Of a stretch of 64,000 nucleotides of DNA, positions 18,555 to 33,490 are shown in pieces. The notes below the pieces were generated by a model. That model saw only the letters and a list, made by a program, of their open reading frames with translations. It ran no database searches and was not told the DNA's origin. Positions within the stretch are counted from its first letter, which is position 1. Each line of letters starts with the position of its first letter. Origin of the DNA: Hippasteria phrygiana (taxonomy: Eukaryota > Echinodermata > Asteroidea > Valvatida > Goniasteridae); NCBI GenBank assembly GCA_037893225.1, contig JAZGUH010000537.1:791746-855745 (forward strand). Direction: 5' to 3'. Made by a program: the position numbers and the translations under genes.

Positions 18555-21500
18555 TATGGCCCTTTCACTGATTTCGCTCAACACCGGAGGCTGCTCCCAT
18601 GTCACCAGGAACGCTTCCTTCAAAACTTACTTTGATCTCCTGCCCCTCAAATATAATGTCATTCTTCTCCAAGAAACTTATCATCTCTCTTCTAATTGTC
18701 ATTACTGGAAAAATTGGTCTAATTATGTTCCTTTTTGTACTCCTGGTGGTTCCCCCGGTTCCGGTGTAACCACCCTTGTTAAAAATGACATTGATGTCGT
18801 AGCCTCCGGTGTTGTGTCAAAGGGCTCTATCTTATTTCTTAAAATTAAACTGGATGATAACATTTACAATATATACAACTTTCTTGTCTCTCAATCCAAC
18901 GCCTTTGCTCTCAAGTCAATCGATGAATTTAACGCCCATTGTAACCTACAACAAGACGGCCCCATTATCATTGGTGGTGATTTCAATTGCACCGATAATC
19001 CCTCCATTGATCGTCTGCATAGGCCGACCGAGCATCGTCCCAAAGTCGCATCGGCTCTCAGAAATTCCACACATTGTTCCTCTCTCTGTGACGTCTGGCG
19101 CAGATTGAACCCCTCTGAAAACAAATACACCTGGTTTAGAAATAGCAAAACGGTCCCTGGCGGAATTTCTAAAGCCAGGCTTGACCGCTTTTATGCTCCC
19201 CTCAGTATTGTTCCCCGTATTTACTCCTGTCAAATCATTCCTTGTTCTCTATCCGATCATTCTGCCGTTACTCTCTGCTTGAAATGCCCTTCTCCCCGTA
19301 ATAAAGGGAGCGCCTATTGGCATTTTAATAATTCCCTCCTTGACGACCAAAACTTTCATGAGATCATCGCTCTTTTTTGGTCAAATTGGAAACTCGAAAA
19401 ATCTTCCTTTGCAAATATATGTAACTGGTGGGATCTGGGTAAGGCACAAATCAAGTCCCTTACCCAGACTTACTGCAAAGAAAAAGCTAGGAAAAAACAA
19501 AAGATTTTTCAGGAGATTAACTCCACCATCGAGGATCTTCAATCTGCGCCAGACCTCACTCCCGAAACCCAACGGGTGCTCCAATCGCAGAGAGAGGAAT
19601 TAAATTTGTTTTTAAAAAATAGGGCCCAGGGCGCACTCGTCAGGTTACGGTTTCAACACATCAATGAGGTTGACACCAGCTCTTCGTATTTTTTCAATTT
19701 AGAACGAACCCACTCTCAATCAAAACATTTATCTTGCCTTCGTCTCCCTTCGGGACTCCTCACGGAAGATCCCGAAGAAATCAAAATTCAATGTCGTAAT
19801 TTTTACACAAATCTGTATAGCAGCACCCCTACTGACGAGAGTGCCCTCGGGCCCCTCTTGCGGGATTTGTCCCAGCTGGATCCTGTAGACGCGGAGGACC
19901 TCGATGCTCCTCTGCGTCTGGAGGAACTAGAAGTTGCTATCAAGCAGCTTGGCAAGAACAAAACCCCTGGTATGGACGGACTCACCTCCGAATTCTTTTC
20001 CTCTTTCTGGCCCCTTCTCAAAGATGACCTCTTTGAAATTTTTCAATTCGCCGTCGATTCGGACAGTCTTCCCAACTCTTTCCACAAAGCTGTAATTACC
20101 CTCATCCCCAAAAAAGGAGACCTCTGCGACCTCTCCAACTGGCGCCCTGTCTCCTTACTTAATACTGATTACAAAATGTTTGCCAAGCTGCTTGCTAACC
20201 GACTGAAACAATTTATTTCCTCTGTGATCGATGAAGATCAATCTTACTGCGTCCCCGAACGCACCATTTACAACAACTTAAATTTAATTCGTGATTCAAT
20301 TCATTATTGTAATTTTTTTGATCTCCCTTTAGCCGTGGTCAACCTCGATCAGAAAAAAGCTTTCGATAATGTTGACCACGGCTACCTTTTTACCACTATG
20401 AGAGCCATGGGATTTGGGGACAAATTTTTATCCTATATTGGTCTGTTGTACGGCGGTGCAGAGAGACACGTTAAAGTCTGTGGCTCTCTGACCGCACCCT
20501 TTCCCTTTGAAAAAGGGATTCGTCAGGGGTGCCCACTCTCGGGCCTACTCTATTCTATCGCCATCGAGCCTCTACTCAGTTCTCTACGTAGAGAACTGTT
20601 GGACAAAAGTCTTCGTATCCCCAACACTCAACGCCGTTGCTCGGTCTCCGCCTATGCAGACGACATTACAATTTTTGTAACTCAAGACTCCGGCTTCGAT
20701 GCCATCCGTACCGTTTATGATTTATTTAGTAGATCCTCTGCTGCTAGCCTCAACTATCAAAAATGCAAGGGTCTATGGGTCGGGTCCTGGACTGGACGAA
20801 CCGACAAGCCACTTGACTTTCAATGGAATAATCAAGGTCTACCCTTTCTTGGAGTTTACCTAGGCAATAACGATATTTACACTCAGCAAAACTGGACAAA
20901 TTGCAAAGAAAAACTTAGCAAAACCCTATCTTCCTGGAAACACCTCTGTTCTCATCTCTCTTTTAAGGGCCGAATTCTCGTGGCAAACCAACTCGCCGCT
21001 TCCAAAACTTTCCACCCCATAGCTGTCCTTCCCTGCCCTGTTAATACCCTGGGTGAACTCCAAGACATGCTTGTCGATTTCGTCTGGTCCGGCAAGCGAC
21101 ACTTCCTTAAGAGACACGTCCTGTTTGAAAACCCTCTTAAAGGTGGGCTTGGTCTAGCCAGTCTCCAGGCACGCAGCATCACTTTTCGCTTTAATCTCAT
21201 CCAGCGTTACCTTCAACCGAATTCCCACCCCTGTTTCAATTTCATGGACCACAATCTCCGCCGATATAAAAACATGAACATGGATTATCAAATCTTTCTT
21301 CTAGACATTGATCCCCATTTTTTTACCAGTTTAACTGTTTTCTATAGTGAGGTCCTGCGTGCTTGGACGACACTCGGAGCTCGAATGGAAACACGCCCCA
21401 AATCAATCGACCATGTATTCAATCTCCCCCTCAATTACCCCATTTTCATCCGTAATCTACCCGGGCACGCTGCTTTCTCTGCGAGGCTCCTTGCGGGCGG

Positions 21501-21837
21501 AATCAAAATCCTAGGAGACCTCGTCAACATCAACACCGGCAAATGGCTTCCGGCCGAAGACCTCCGTCCCTCTACTTCAAGTTTCCGTGCTCCCTCTCTT
21601 CGCATCCTTCGACAGGAACTTTTACGCCTTCACCGCACCATCTCGGAAAACTTCGCCACGGTTTTCGGAGAGCACGGCTTTCTACAAAATCCAGTACTTC
21701 TTCGTAACATCCCTTCTCGTCCTGCTTCACCTGGTCAAGTCCTCTTCGAGGGTTACACGGATGCTCTCTCTGCTTCTTCAAAATCTATCTACGGAACCCT
21801 CAATCTCCATGTAGGGATGCCACGCCCACACAGGTAA
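18555..21837 (+). CDS. LINE ORF2: endonuclease-reverse transcriptase (5' part)
   Basis: The first Met with a domain start is at 18555 (MALSLISLNTGG); the frame opens at 18517. Endonuclease motifs: N in SLNTGG, QETY, GGDFNC, and SDHSAV near residue 230. Reverse transcriptase motifs: KNKTPGMDGL, VNLDQKKAFDNVDH, GIRQGCPLSGLLYS, and the catalytic SAYADDITIF. Enzymatic core appears intact. The frame ends at TAA 21835-21837 just inside an insert, and the C-terminal domain resumes near 22787. Confidence 0.9.
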
Positions 21838-22786
21838 CAGCTTTAATAATTTATTTGGTGATGTGTGAAGCGCGGTCTTAGTGACAGCGCCACCAAGCGG
21901 TGACACGCCATTCCCCATCGTGCTGTCTCCCTTGCCGCTGGCCTGCACACCGCTCGCTTCTTACAGGTAAAAATTATCCTTTTTTATTGAATTATCATTT
22001 ATAAATCATTAACATATCAATATTTAGTGGGCTCTGGAACAATATAAAGATGTAGAGAAATAGAGCAGTTCATTTAATTTAGTGTAAAGCGTGATTTTCT
22101 TCCAACTTTTGTCGATTGTAAAATTTGATGGAGGCCCTCTTGCGTTCACTTTGAGACATTATATTTGGCATGTCACCCTAAAACGTCGGTTTTCTAAGCA
22201 ATTACTGGTCAGTCATTTTCGGAGTATTATTAAATGATTTGTTTTGTGTATGAAATCAAAGAACATGTCTTGTATTTACCCTCACTGGTTTGTAGAAATT
22301 AAATAGGAATAATTCACGGAATAGGAACACAAATCTCAGAATTTCAAATAAATTGGATTTAATCTCTGAAATAATTATTGTGTTTAGAGAGAAATCCCTT
22401 GCTACAGTAGGTAATTGATGCACAGTCCTTACTTTTACTGTATAAGCTTAATTTATGACTGTATAATGACAGACTGAATAAATTCCCTGTCATCACTGTC
22501 AATTAGGAAATTCTGGGTTTTTTCAATGAAATTCTATTTCTTAAAGAGATTAACAGTTAAGTTGGGTTGCGTGCTGTCACACCTCGACGACTGACTTGTA
22601 AATGGAATATTCTCAGATATTTATAATTTATGCAGAATAGGGTCTGCGGTAGAAATAATGTTGTATACTTTACTTAATTTTATTTTATTTTTCTCCCCCT
22701 TTTTGTCATTGTTTGTAATTGTCTAACTGATTCCCCATCGTGCTGTCTCCCTTGCCGCTGGCCTGCACACCGCTCGCTTCTTACAG
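21834..22786 (+). other. GT...AG-bounded insert in LINE ORF2 containing a 57-bp direct repeat
   Basis: ORF2 similarity stops at CACACAG (21833) and resumes after CTTACAG (22786). The insert starts GTAACA and ends with a pyrimidine-rich TTACAG, like an intron, though joining the two sides leaves a one-base frame offset. The 57 bp at 21910-21966 are identical to 22730-22786. Between them lies an AT-rich 763-bp block that itself begins GTAAAA. Confidence 0.7.
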
Positions 22787-23415
22787 ATAATAAATGGAGT
22801 GACTCGAACCCAGGTGTCGGTGTACCACCTTATTCAAACACCCACACCCCATCAACGCCCCCCGGTCCTCACATCCACATCAATGATCTCCCGTCCTCCT
22901 CGTCTACACACTGGCACGAACTCGGTTTCCTCCCTCCTTCGCACAAGATCCCCTAGAAGGTTATATACCAACTGCCGACCTCGAAGAAGGAGGGAGACGT
23001 CCAGTTCAAACTCTTTCACAACATCCTGCCTTCTCTGCCAGTTCTTCATCATCTAAATGCTTCAATCTCTCCGTCCTGCGGATGGTGCGGTGAAAAAGGC
23101 TCCATACGTCATCTTTTCATCACCTGTCCTGCTATCCAACCTGCTCTCGACGTCCTTCACGATCTCCTTTCGAACCTTCTCCCGGATACGCCCCTCGACT
23201 TCGACCAATATTGGGGACTGATTTCGCACGCGAGGGGCCGCAGCAGGGAGGCCGTGTGCCTGGCTAACTACCTCATTATAAGCCTCAAGAATGTTATATA
23301 CCACCTCTACCGAACAAGTAATTTTTCCCCGCCCCATCTCGTGTGGAACCTCCGGCTTAAAATGAAAATTTTGCTGGAGTTCAATTTTCACACCCTGAAT
23401 CACTCCCTTCCATAA
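22787..23415 (+). pseudogene. LINE ORF2 C-terminal domain, detached
   Basis: Reading from the frame of TGGAGTGACTCGAACCCAGG, the text gives the usual C-terminal LINE ORF2 pattern FKLFHNILPSLPVLHHLN, CGWCGEKGSIRHLFITCP (CCHC-like cluster). It continues open to TAA near 23415. A TAG near 22952 replaces what is normally a Trp codon in this family. With the upstream insert, the gene cannot make a full ORF2 product without splicing and readthrough. Confidence 0.7.
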
Positions 23416-23823
23416 TTCGTTACTAAATGGTCGATTAACGACACCTTCTTTATCTTTGAAAATAACAATTTGACATGGTCGATTTGATTTGGTTTTCATC
23501 TTTCGATGTAAACCGCTGCATTTTTTGTTCATAAATAATTACAAATTTTTTTCCTGACCCTTGTCACCCCTTCCTCCTTCCCGCAGGTTGTTGGGCGTGG
23601 GTAGTCATTGCCACCCCAAAGGCAAGACGTGGTGCCTCTTCACCGCCCACACCCGCTACCTACCCCGCATGGGGGACTGGCAGTGGGCACCTGTTTGCCC
23701 ACACCCAGATGCCAAGGATCCCATGCACCCCCTTTCTCCTCCCTTCTACCCACTCCCCCCCCCCCCCCCCTGACAAGGGAATGGATGTTCTGTTTATAAT
23801 ATAATTACGAATTTTGCTTTATG

Positions 23824-24166
23824 CTTGGTCACCGTGGTTAGCCGGTTTGGCAGTAGTTTACAGCCAATAGGCGAGCCACGGTGGCGTCGCATGGTGTTTC
23901 CTCTTCCTGGTTATTATTGTATTTCATTTTAATGTTTTTGTAGTTTTGCCGTCTTTCGCCTTGTTGCCACCCTTCGGAAGGACTTGGGGTATCCAGCTTC
24001 CGACAGTGGCAACCTGGCTGGACGGCATATCTATTTTCAAGTATTTCTTCTGTTTTTCATGTCTAATTTATTATAAGTGTACTTCTGATTTGCTTCGTCA
24101 CCGTGGTTAGCCGGTTTGGCAGTAGTATACAGCCAATAGGCGAGCCACGGTGACGTCGCATAGTTC
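23824..24166 (+). repeat. Duplicated hairpin module in the LINE 3' region
   Basis: About 72 bp at 23824-23896 recurs at 24096-24166 with a few changes. Each begins CACCGTGG and ends CCACGGTG, forming an 8-bp stem around GTTAGCCGGTTTGGCAGTAG text. Between them GTTGCCAC (about 23962) pairs with GTGGCAAC (about 24005). Structured 3' ends can be recognised by LINE reverse transcriptases; here that is inferred. Confidence 0.8.
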
Positions 24167-24390
24167 TTTGTACTATTTCTCTTATTAATGATTATCTTTG
24201 TTGTACTTAACGTTTTTCTCTTTGTCACTTAAGTGTTTCAGTTTAACGGTATAGTTGTTGTTATTCGCTTTCAATTGCGTTCTACTATTCTTTTATTTTT
24301 GTATATACATGTATATTAATTTAATATTGTTCTTTTCTGTATTTGAGGAGTTTCGAAATAAAGTACCCTCTTTGAAAAGTAAAAAAAGGA

Positions 24391-24426
<36 letters not shown>

Positions 24427-24433
<7 letters not shown>

Positions 24434-24784
24434 TATTTATTTTTGTTATTTTTTTCTTTCCCCCAAACATATTTAGAAACACGTTTTAGAAATATTGTAA
24501 CTGGCATGCCCAACATGCCCAGCATGACATATCTTCTACTTTACAAAGTATGGTGCTTTCTTCATGAGTTGTTCGTGCAGTTTGTGCCTTAAGCAGTACG
24601 TGTATCCAGTAACTGAAGTTTATTTAAGTGAAGTGAATTTAAACTACCGTAGTGACAAACATACGCGTCCGTATGATGTATCTATAGATAACGTTCACAA
24701 CATATCACAACGTTTATATCAGATAAAAAATTACTGGTTAATTCTAAGCGTGACAACATTCCTGGTCAAATGGCAAACTGTATT
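24427..24784. other. Polinton spacer 3' of the polymerase gene
   Basis: AT-rich and no gene; presumably the polymerase 3' untranslated region and the site of LINE insertion. Confidence 0.4.
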
Positions 24785-29516
<4,732 letters not shown>

Positions 29517-29627
29517 ATTAAAAAAGAATGAAAACAATAAATATATTAAACTACAATAACAATTGCACCTCCAAACACAATAAAAACCAAACACAATAAC
29601 CGATAATTCTAAATTGTTGACACTAAC

Positions 29628-29957
29628 CAAGGCCTTGTTAGGTGTTGAATCGTCAGGCGGGACGACGTTCTGCTTGTCTTTAGCGATACGAAGATATCTT
29701 CTGCCGTTCCTTGATTTTGGTGGAGTAGCTGCTATGATGGAATCGTCATCATCGTGACTCTGAAGGGAGAGATCCGGCGTTTCTGCAATCATACGGGGAG
29801 AGATCGCTCCACCACCACGGATGTATGGATGGCCTGTGCGTGATCGTTGCGGAGTTCCTGGCACGAGTGGATCGTTCTCCTCCTCCTCCATCTCGATATC
29901 TTCATTCGCTTCACCGATATTAAACTCCTCTGTTTCTGGGATCACTTGAATAGAGTC
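29628..29957 (-). CDS. POLB: PolB exon 3: acidic segment with duplicated TPxxSR motif
   Basis: Acceptor ...ATCGAAG| at 29958; donor G|GTTAGT at 29627. 330 bp, 110 codons, phase 0 both sides. The sequence is acidic (DIEMEEEEND). It holds two similar blocks, TPQRSRTGHPYIR and TPPKSRNGRRYLR, about 45 residues apart, each with a conserved Tyr. A TPDLSL segment and a DDDD run lie between. No known domain. In protein-primed polymerases the priming protein can be fused or adjacent; the Tyr-bearing repeats deserve attention, but priming is only speculation. Confidence 0.65.
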
Positions 29958-30263
29958 CTTCGATGATGGGGAAATAATAAAGCACTCATTAAATTAAACT
30001 ATTCAATTTTACTTCAGATTGGACTAGTGCTGTTAGAATTATGTCCCACACCACGGAGTGAGAAAAAACGAAATCAAATGTATCCTCTTCAAAATAAAAT
30101 ATATATATTTTAAAATAAGAGAAGAAAAAAAAAAAAATAAATAAATAAATAAAAAAGAATAATAATAATAATAATATAAAATAAAGTAAACTTCTTATTT
30201 ATTTATTTCATATCATCTTTCATCTCTTAAACACATTAAACAAGGTATTTATTTTCACATTAC

Positions 30264-30350
30264 CTGATCTTCGTTATCCATTTCACGCAGGCACCTCTGG
30301 AAAGCCTCGCTTGGTAAAGGTAGCTTTGCCGTGACACGGCCCGCATCGTC
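30264..30350 (-). CDS. POLB: PolB exon 2
   Basis: 87 bp between acceptor TTCAG| (30351-30352) and donor CAG|GTAATG (30263-30261). Exactly 29 codons, phase 0, open in the frame shared with exons 1 and 3. Encodes a short acidic, helical stretch (EAFQRCLREMDNEDQ). Supported by splice sites and frame only. Confidence 0.6.
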
Positions 30351-30758
30351 CTGAATTTAAATAAAGGGCGCCCTCACTTGGTGAAAATTGAACGTACGCT
30401 CAGTGACACGCCCACACACACTCCCCCCCCCCCCTCTCTTTCTAACAATACACTGAACGAATTGACGTTAAAACCCAAACAATATAATTGTTAACCCTCC
30501 AGTGATTAAAAGAGAATTACTTCCTTGAACTACAAAGCTCGTGGTCAAGTCTCACCGACTACTCATAACCCGGGGGGAGGGGGTCAAACCATATGTCAAC
30601 TGAGAAATAAGCTGGCCCTTATCAGTTTATCCTCAAATATTTTACTCTTTTGCTTTATAAATATGATGTCTACACAAGACCTATAAGATATGTAATCTAC
30701 AATGAATGCATTAACTTAAATTATGGGGGAACACAAATGTGTATCAATGTGAACTTGC

Positions 30759-30932
30759 CTCATTGTTCAGTACTCCATCGGCGATCTCTTGAACCGCGAT
30801 CTGCTGGGATGCCGTCAAATCTGGACTAGAAAATGGCCAGTGCCGCCATTCCAGATCTAGCCGATCTAGCTCCTCTAACTCAGAGGATGTTGGATCTGGA
30901 CTCAGGAATACCCACTCGCTGCCCCTTTCCAT
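30759..30932 (-). CDS. POLB: PolB first exon with GC-AG donor
   Basis: ATG at 30932-30930; 174 bp, 58 codons, ending GAG|GCAAGT, the consensus of rare GC-AG introns. Acidic and Leu-rich, no known domain. The frame is open further upstream to 30989 but without an ATG. It is about 585 bp inward from the p53-like cluster and 634 bp from the right terminal repeat, so it fits a first exon driven from the element end. Confidence 0.6.
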
Positions 30933-31516
30933 CTCGCAAATTGTCACACAATCACAGGGATGACTGTCTATTTCGAAGACCCAGAGCACAGTGAAATACG
31001 CATATTCAACGTTGCGTCTTTATTTTTAGATCTAACGAGTTCATACCATTTTCCCAAAGGGTTTAATAAAACAGACAAAAAGACTACCGACAATCAAAAT
31101 ATAACCGTTTTATAGCCCTATTATACTTTATTCACGAATTCGTCTTGTAAGAATCAACTTTTCATCAATCCCGGCGTGCGTGAACGACCGTTTTGTTTTA
31201 AAAACATCTTCAGCCGGCCAAAACCACCCCTGCGTGATTTGCGAATGGTATGGTCCATAATTGGCGGCAAGAACAAATCTTTGCCAAAGTGGCATGCTTT
31301 ATATTCGCGCCAAAAGACTCGAGAGCAGACGATAGATGTTTATAAACGTTATTTTTGCACTTAACCTTCGGTTTCAATTCTAAGGTTTTGTGTTTTTCTG
31401 ATAAAATTATTCACAAGCTTTCTTTCTGAACAAATTTGGTCAAAAAATACCTGAACGTGACGTCACAGTGACGTCAGAGTCCCTAAACAACCATTAAAAC
31501 GCGTCGCTGTTCACTC
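30933..31516. promoter_or_regulatory. Probable upstream region of the polymerase gene
   Basis: No coding sequence. Two extra perfect TGACGTCA sites lie at 31458-31465 and 31469-31476, in addition to those in the terminal repeat. Promoter function is inferred from position. Confidence 0.4.
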
Positions 31517-31546
31517 GGACTTGCCCAGACATGTCTGGACTTGCCT
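31517..31546. promoter_or_regulatory. Three contiguous perfect p53-type decamers (right)
   Basis: 31517-31526 GGACTTGCCC, 31527-31536 AGACATGTCT and 31537-31546 GGACTTGCCT each match RRRCWWGYYY with no mismatch and no spacer. They sit 20 bp inward of the right terminal repeat and mirror the left cluster. In a random sequence one such decamer is expected about every 4 kb, so three in tandem is most unlikely by chance. Confidence 0.75.
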
Positions 31547-31565
31547 AAAATCCCTTCCAAAACTA

Positions 31566-31774
31566 TGGAAATCACATGCGCATGCGCAGTACACGCCAAA
31601 CAAGAGGCCATCATGACGTCACCACGTGACGTCACACCCTCGTACCTGGTGACGTCATTTCATGACGTCATACTCATGAATATTCATACTGCGCATGCGC
31701 TATTTACTTCCCTCCGCAATTCCCTCCGCCTCCGCCACACAAAATTAGGGTCCATTTACCCCACACCTACTACT
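31566..31774 (-). repeat. Right Polinton terminal inverted repeat
   Basis: Reverse complement of 7300-7508. Carries the same two NRF-1-like palindromes, four TGACGTCA octamers and CACGTG. Ends ...CCTACTACT at 31774, followed by the right TATGGC. Confidence 0.95.
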
Positions 31775-31780
31775 TATGGC
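31775..31780. repeat. Right target-site duplication TATGGC
   Basis: Identical to 7294-7299. Confidence 0.92.
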
Positions 31781-31995
31781 AATTCTTTTTCATAACACAA
31801 ATATCAAAAATATTCACTATGTGCTGTATTTCTATATACCTCCACTATAAAAGTGTATACAGTCAACTGATGTTCATACAAACAATGTTAATAAAAAAAA
31901 TCTAGTTACAACAAAATAATATTAAGCCTTGAATGTGCCCATTATGCGTGTGACCGGCATTATTTTGACTAGGTTGAGTTGTTAGATTTCATTGT

Positions 31996-32402
31996 GGAAA
32001 GATTTTACTTTGAAACCCCCACCAAAATGGATCAGGAACAGCAAAATCTTAGAAAATAACCAACCCTCCTTAATAACAACTGTCTGAACATGTGAAACAA
32101 ACTGTTATTTGAGGATTTATGTCAGCAAAATCTGTAAAAAATGAGGCGGCGGAAATCAACATGTAGGCTCATACCACACACTGTGCCAAGATTAAGAACA
32201 ACACAGAAAACACAAACTTTTAGCTTTCTTGCCCTATTTCACGAAAATTTCCCAACAAAATTCTCAAATGTAAAGGTTGTGCCAAGTGTTTATACAATTT
32301 TGAATACAGATGGATAGATATTTTCCAAGATTTGCAGTTCCTGACTGATTTTGGTGGTGGTGGTGGGGGGGGGGGGGGGGGGGGGTATTGTAAAATCTTT
32401 CC
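31996..32402. mobile_element. MITE with dG tract (copy 2, opposite orientation)
   Basis: The termini GGAAAGATTTTACTTT and AAAATCTTTCC enclose about 407 bp similar to the reverse complement of the copy at 3239-3640. The right arm reads GATTTTGGTGGTGGTGGTGG and then a ~22-nt G run. Inserted 13 bp downstream of a splice donor of the neighbouring helicase-like exon. Confidence 0.75.
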
Positions 32403-32421
32403 TACTCAGATACTGACTCAC

Positions 32422-32575
32422 ATGGCTTTCGTCCACGAAAATCCCACACAACTTATTGGCGTTTACAATCACATCGCTCTGCCGGCCAGTGAACTGGGCC
32501 AAGGCTTCTGGGCTGGCAAACACAACGTCGCGTCGTGACCCTGAAGAAAATTTTCCAAGGCTCTCCGCTGTTCGG
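32422..32575 (-). CDS. RecQ/DEAH-like helicase exon fragment
   Basis: The minus strand reads DVVFASPEALAQ ... KLCGIFVDESH, which matches the region of RecQ-type superfamily-2 helicases from the SPE motif to the Walker B DExH box (DESH). Immediately after the CAT codon comes GTGAGT, a consensus splice donor (32421-32416), so this looks like a true exon end. The 5' limit is uncertain. Other exons were not found in the window. It may be a host gene remnant or part of a mobile element carrying a helicase. Confidence 0.5.
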
Positions 32576-33490
32576 GTTGACAATTGTCAATGAATCCGCA
32601 GCAGAATATTCAGGCAACAAAAAACAAAGATTTGTCGAGAAGACAAACGATGTGGAAGGTTCGCCATGTTTTCGAGGATTAAATGCCACTTTTGATGACG
32701 TCACGGCTTCTCGTTGTGGATTGGACATCCCATACATTAGCCCCGCCTACATCATCTATTATTCGCATACGAGGTCGTCTCTGGAAATCCGATCCAAAAA
32801 TAAAGAAAAACATATTAGCCAAAGCGGACGGTTGAACCAAGGAGCAAGTTCGGGTGCTGCTGACCTAGTCCTTTTTGTCAATTTGCTATTTAAAAAACGC
32901 ATGCGTGGTCTGTCCTTCACTCGAACGCATCTAGTCGATCGACTACGTCAAATCTAGTTAGTGTGCAGCAACAACAAACTGCAAAGAATGTCGTCTGCTA
33001 GTTGTTAACGAAGCAAATGTTTGCATGTCATTTCTATTTTCTATTATCTATCTCTATTATTTTCTCTACTTAACTTTGGTGCAATAAATAATTCATTATC
33101 TTATTGCAAAGAGTTATTATCATTGGACAAAACCAACAAATTATCGTAAACGTTTGCAAAACTTGCCCAGTTTACCGATCCTCCATCTTGAAACCGTGAC
33201 GTAACTCGCGAGGGACTAGAGAAACCATGGTCCGGAGCTAGGTTGATCCAGTTGGACTAGCTAGTCAAACCGCACAGCGTTCGGGTGACATCTAGATCGA
33301 CTATGGTTAAGTCTAGTCACTCCAGTTGCCCAACCGAACTTGCTCAAGGCTGTGAGACGGACCCAACTGATTTGCATATTGCAGCATATAGCCGCGTGAG
33401 GTCGCTGTTTGCGCTTCGTATACGTGTACGTACGTGTGTACGTACCCGGACCCGTACGTGTGACGTAAGTACAGTGCATCAAAGCGCGCG
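32576..33490. other. Intergenic, no gene assigned
   Basis: The plus-strand frame at 32535-32957 is antisense to the helicase-like fragment and looks spurious. CGTACG-rich alternation occurs at 33420-33470. Confidence 0.4.

Larger units (their letters stand above)
16336..24426 (+). mobile_element. Tx1-like LINE nested in the Polinton
   Basis: Two-ORF non-LTR retrotransposon of about 8.1 kb with a (TTA)n tail at 24390-24426. ORF1 has a CCHC knuckle; ORF2 has an AP-type endonuclease and reverse transcriptase resembling Xenopus Tx1. The candidate 16-bp duplication AATTATTTATTTATTT flanks it, but this is low complexity so the borders are approximate. It interrupts the spacer between the ATPase and polymerase genes, so it is younger than the Polinton insertion or travelled with it. 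Confidence 0.8.
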
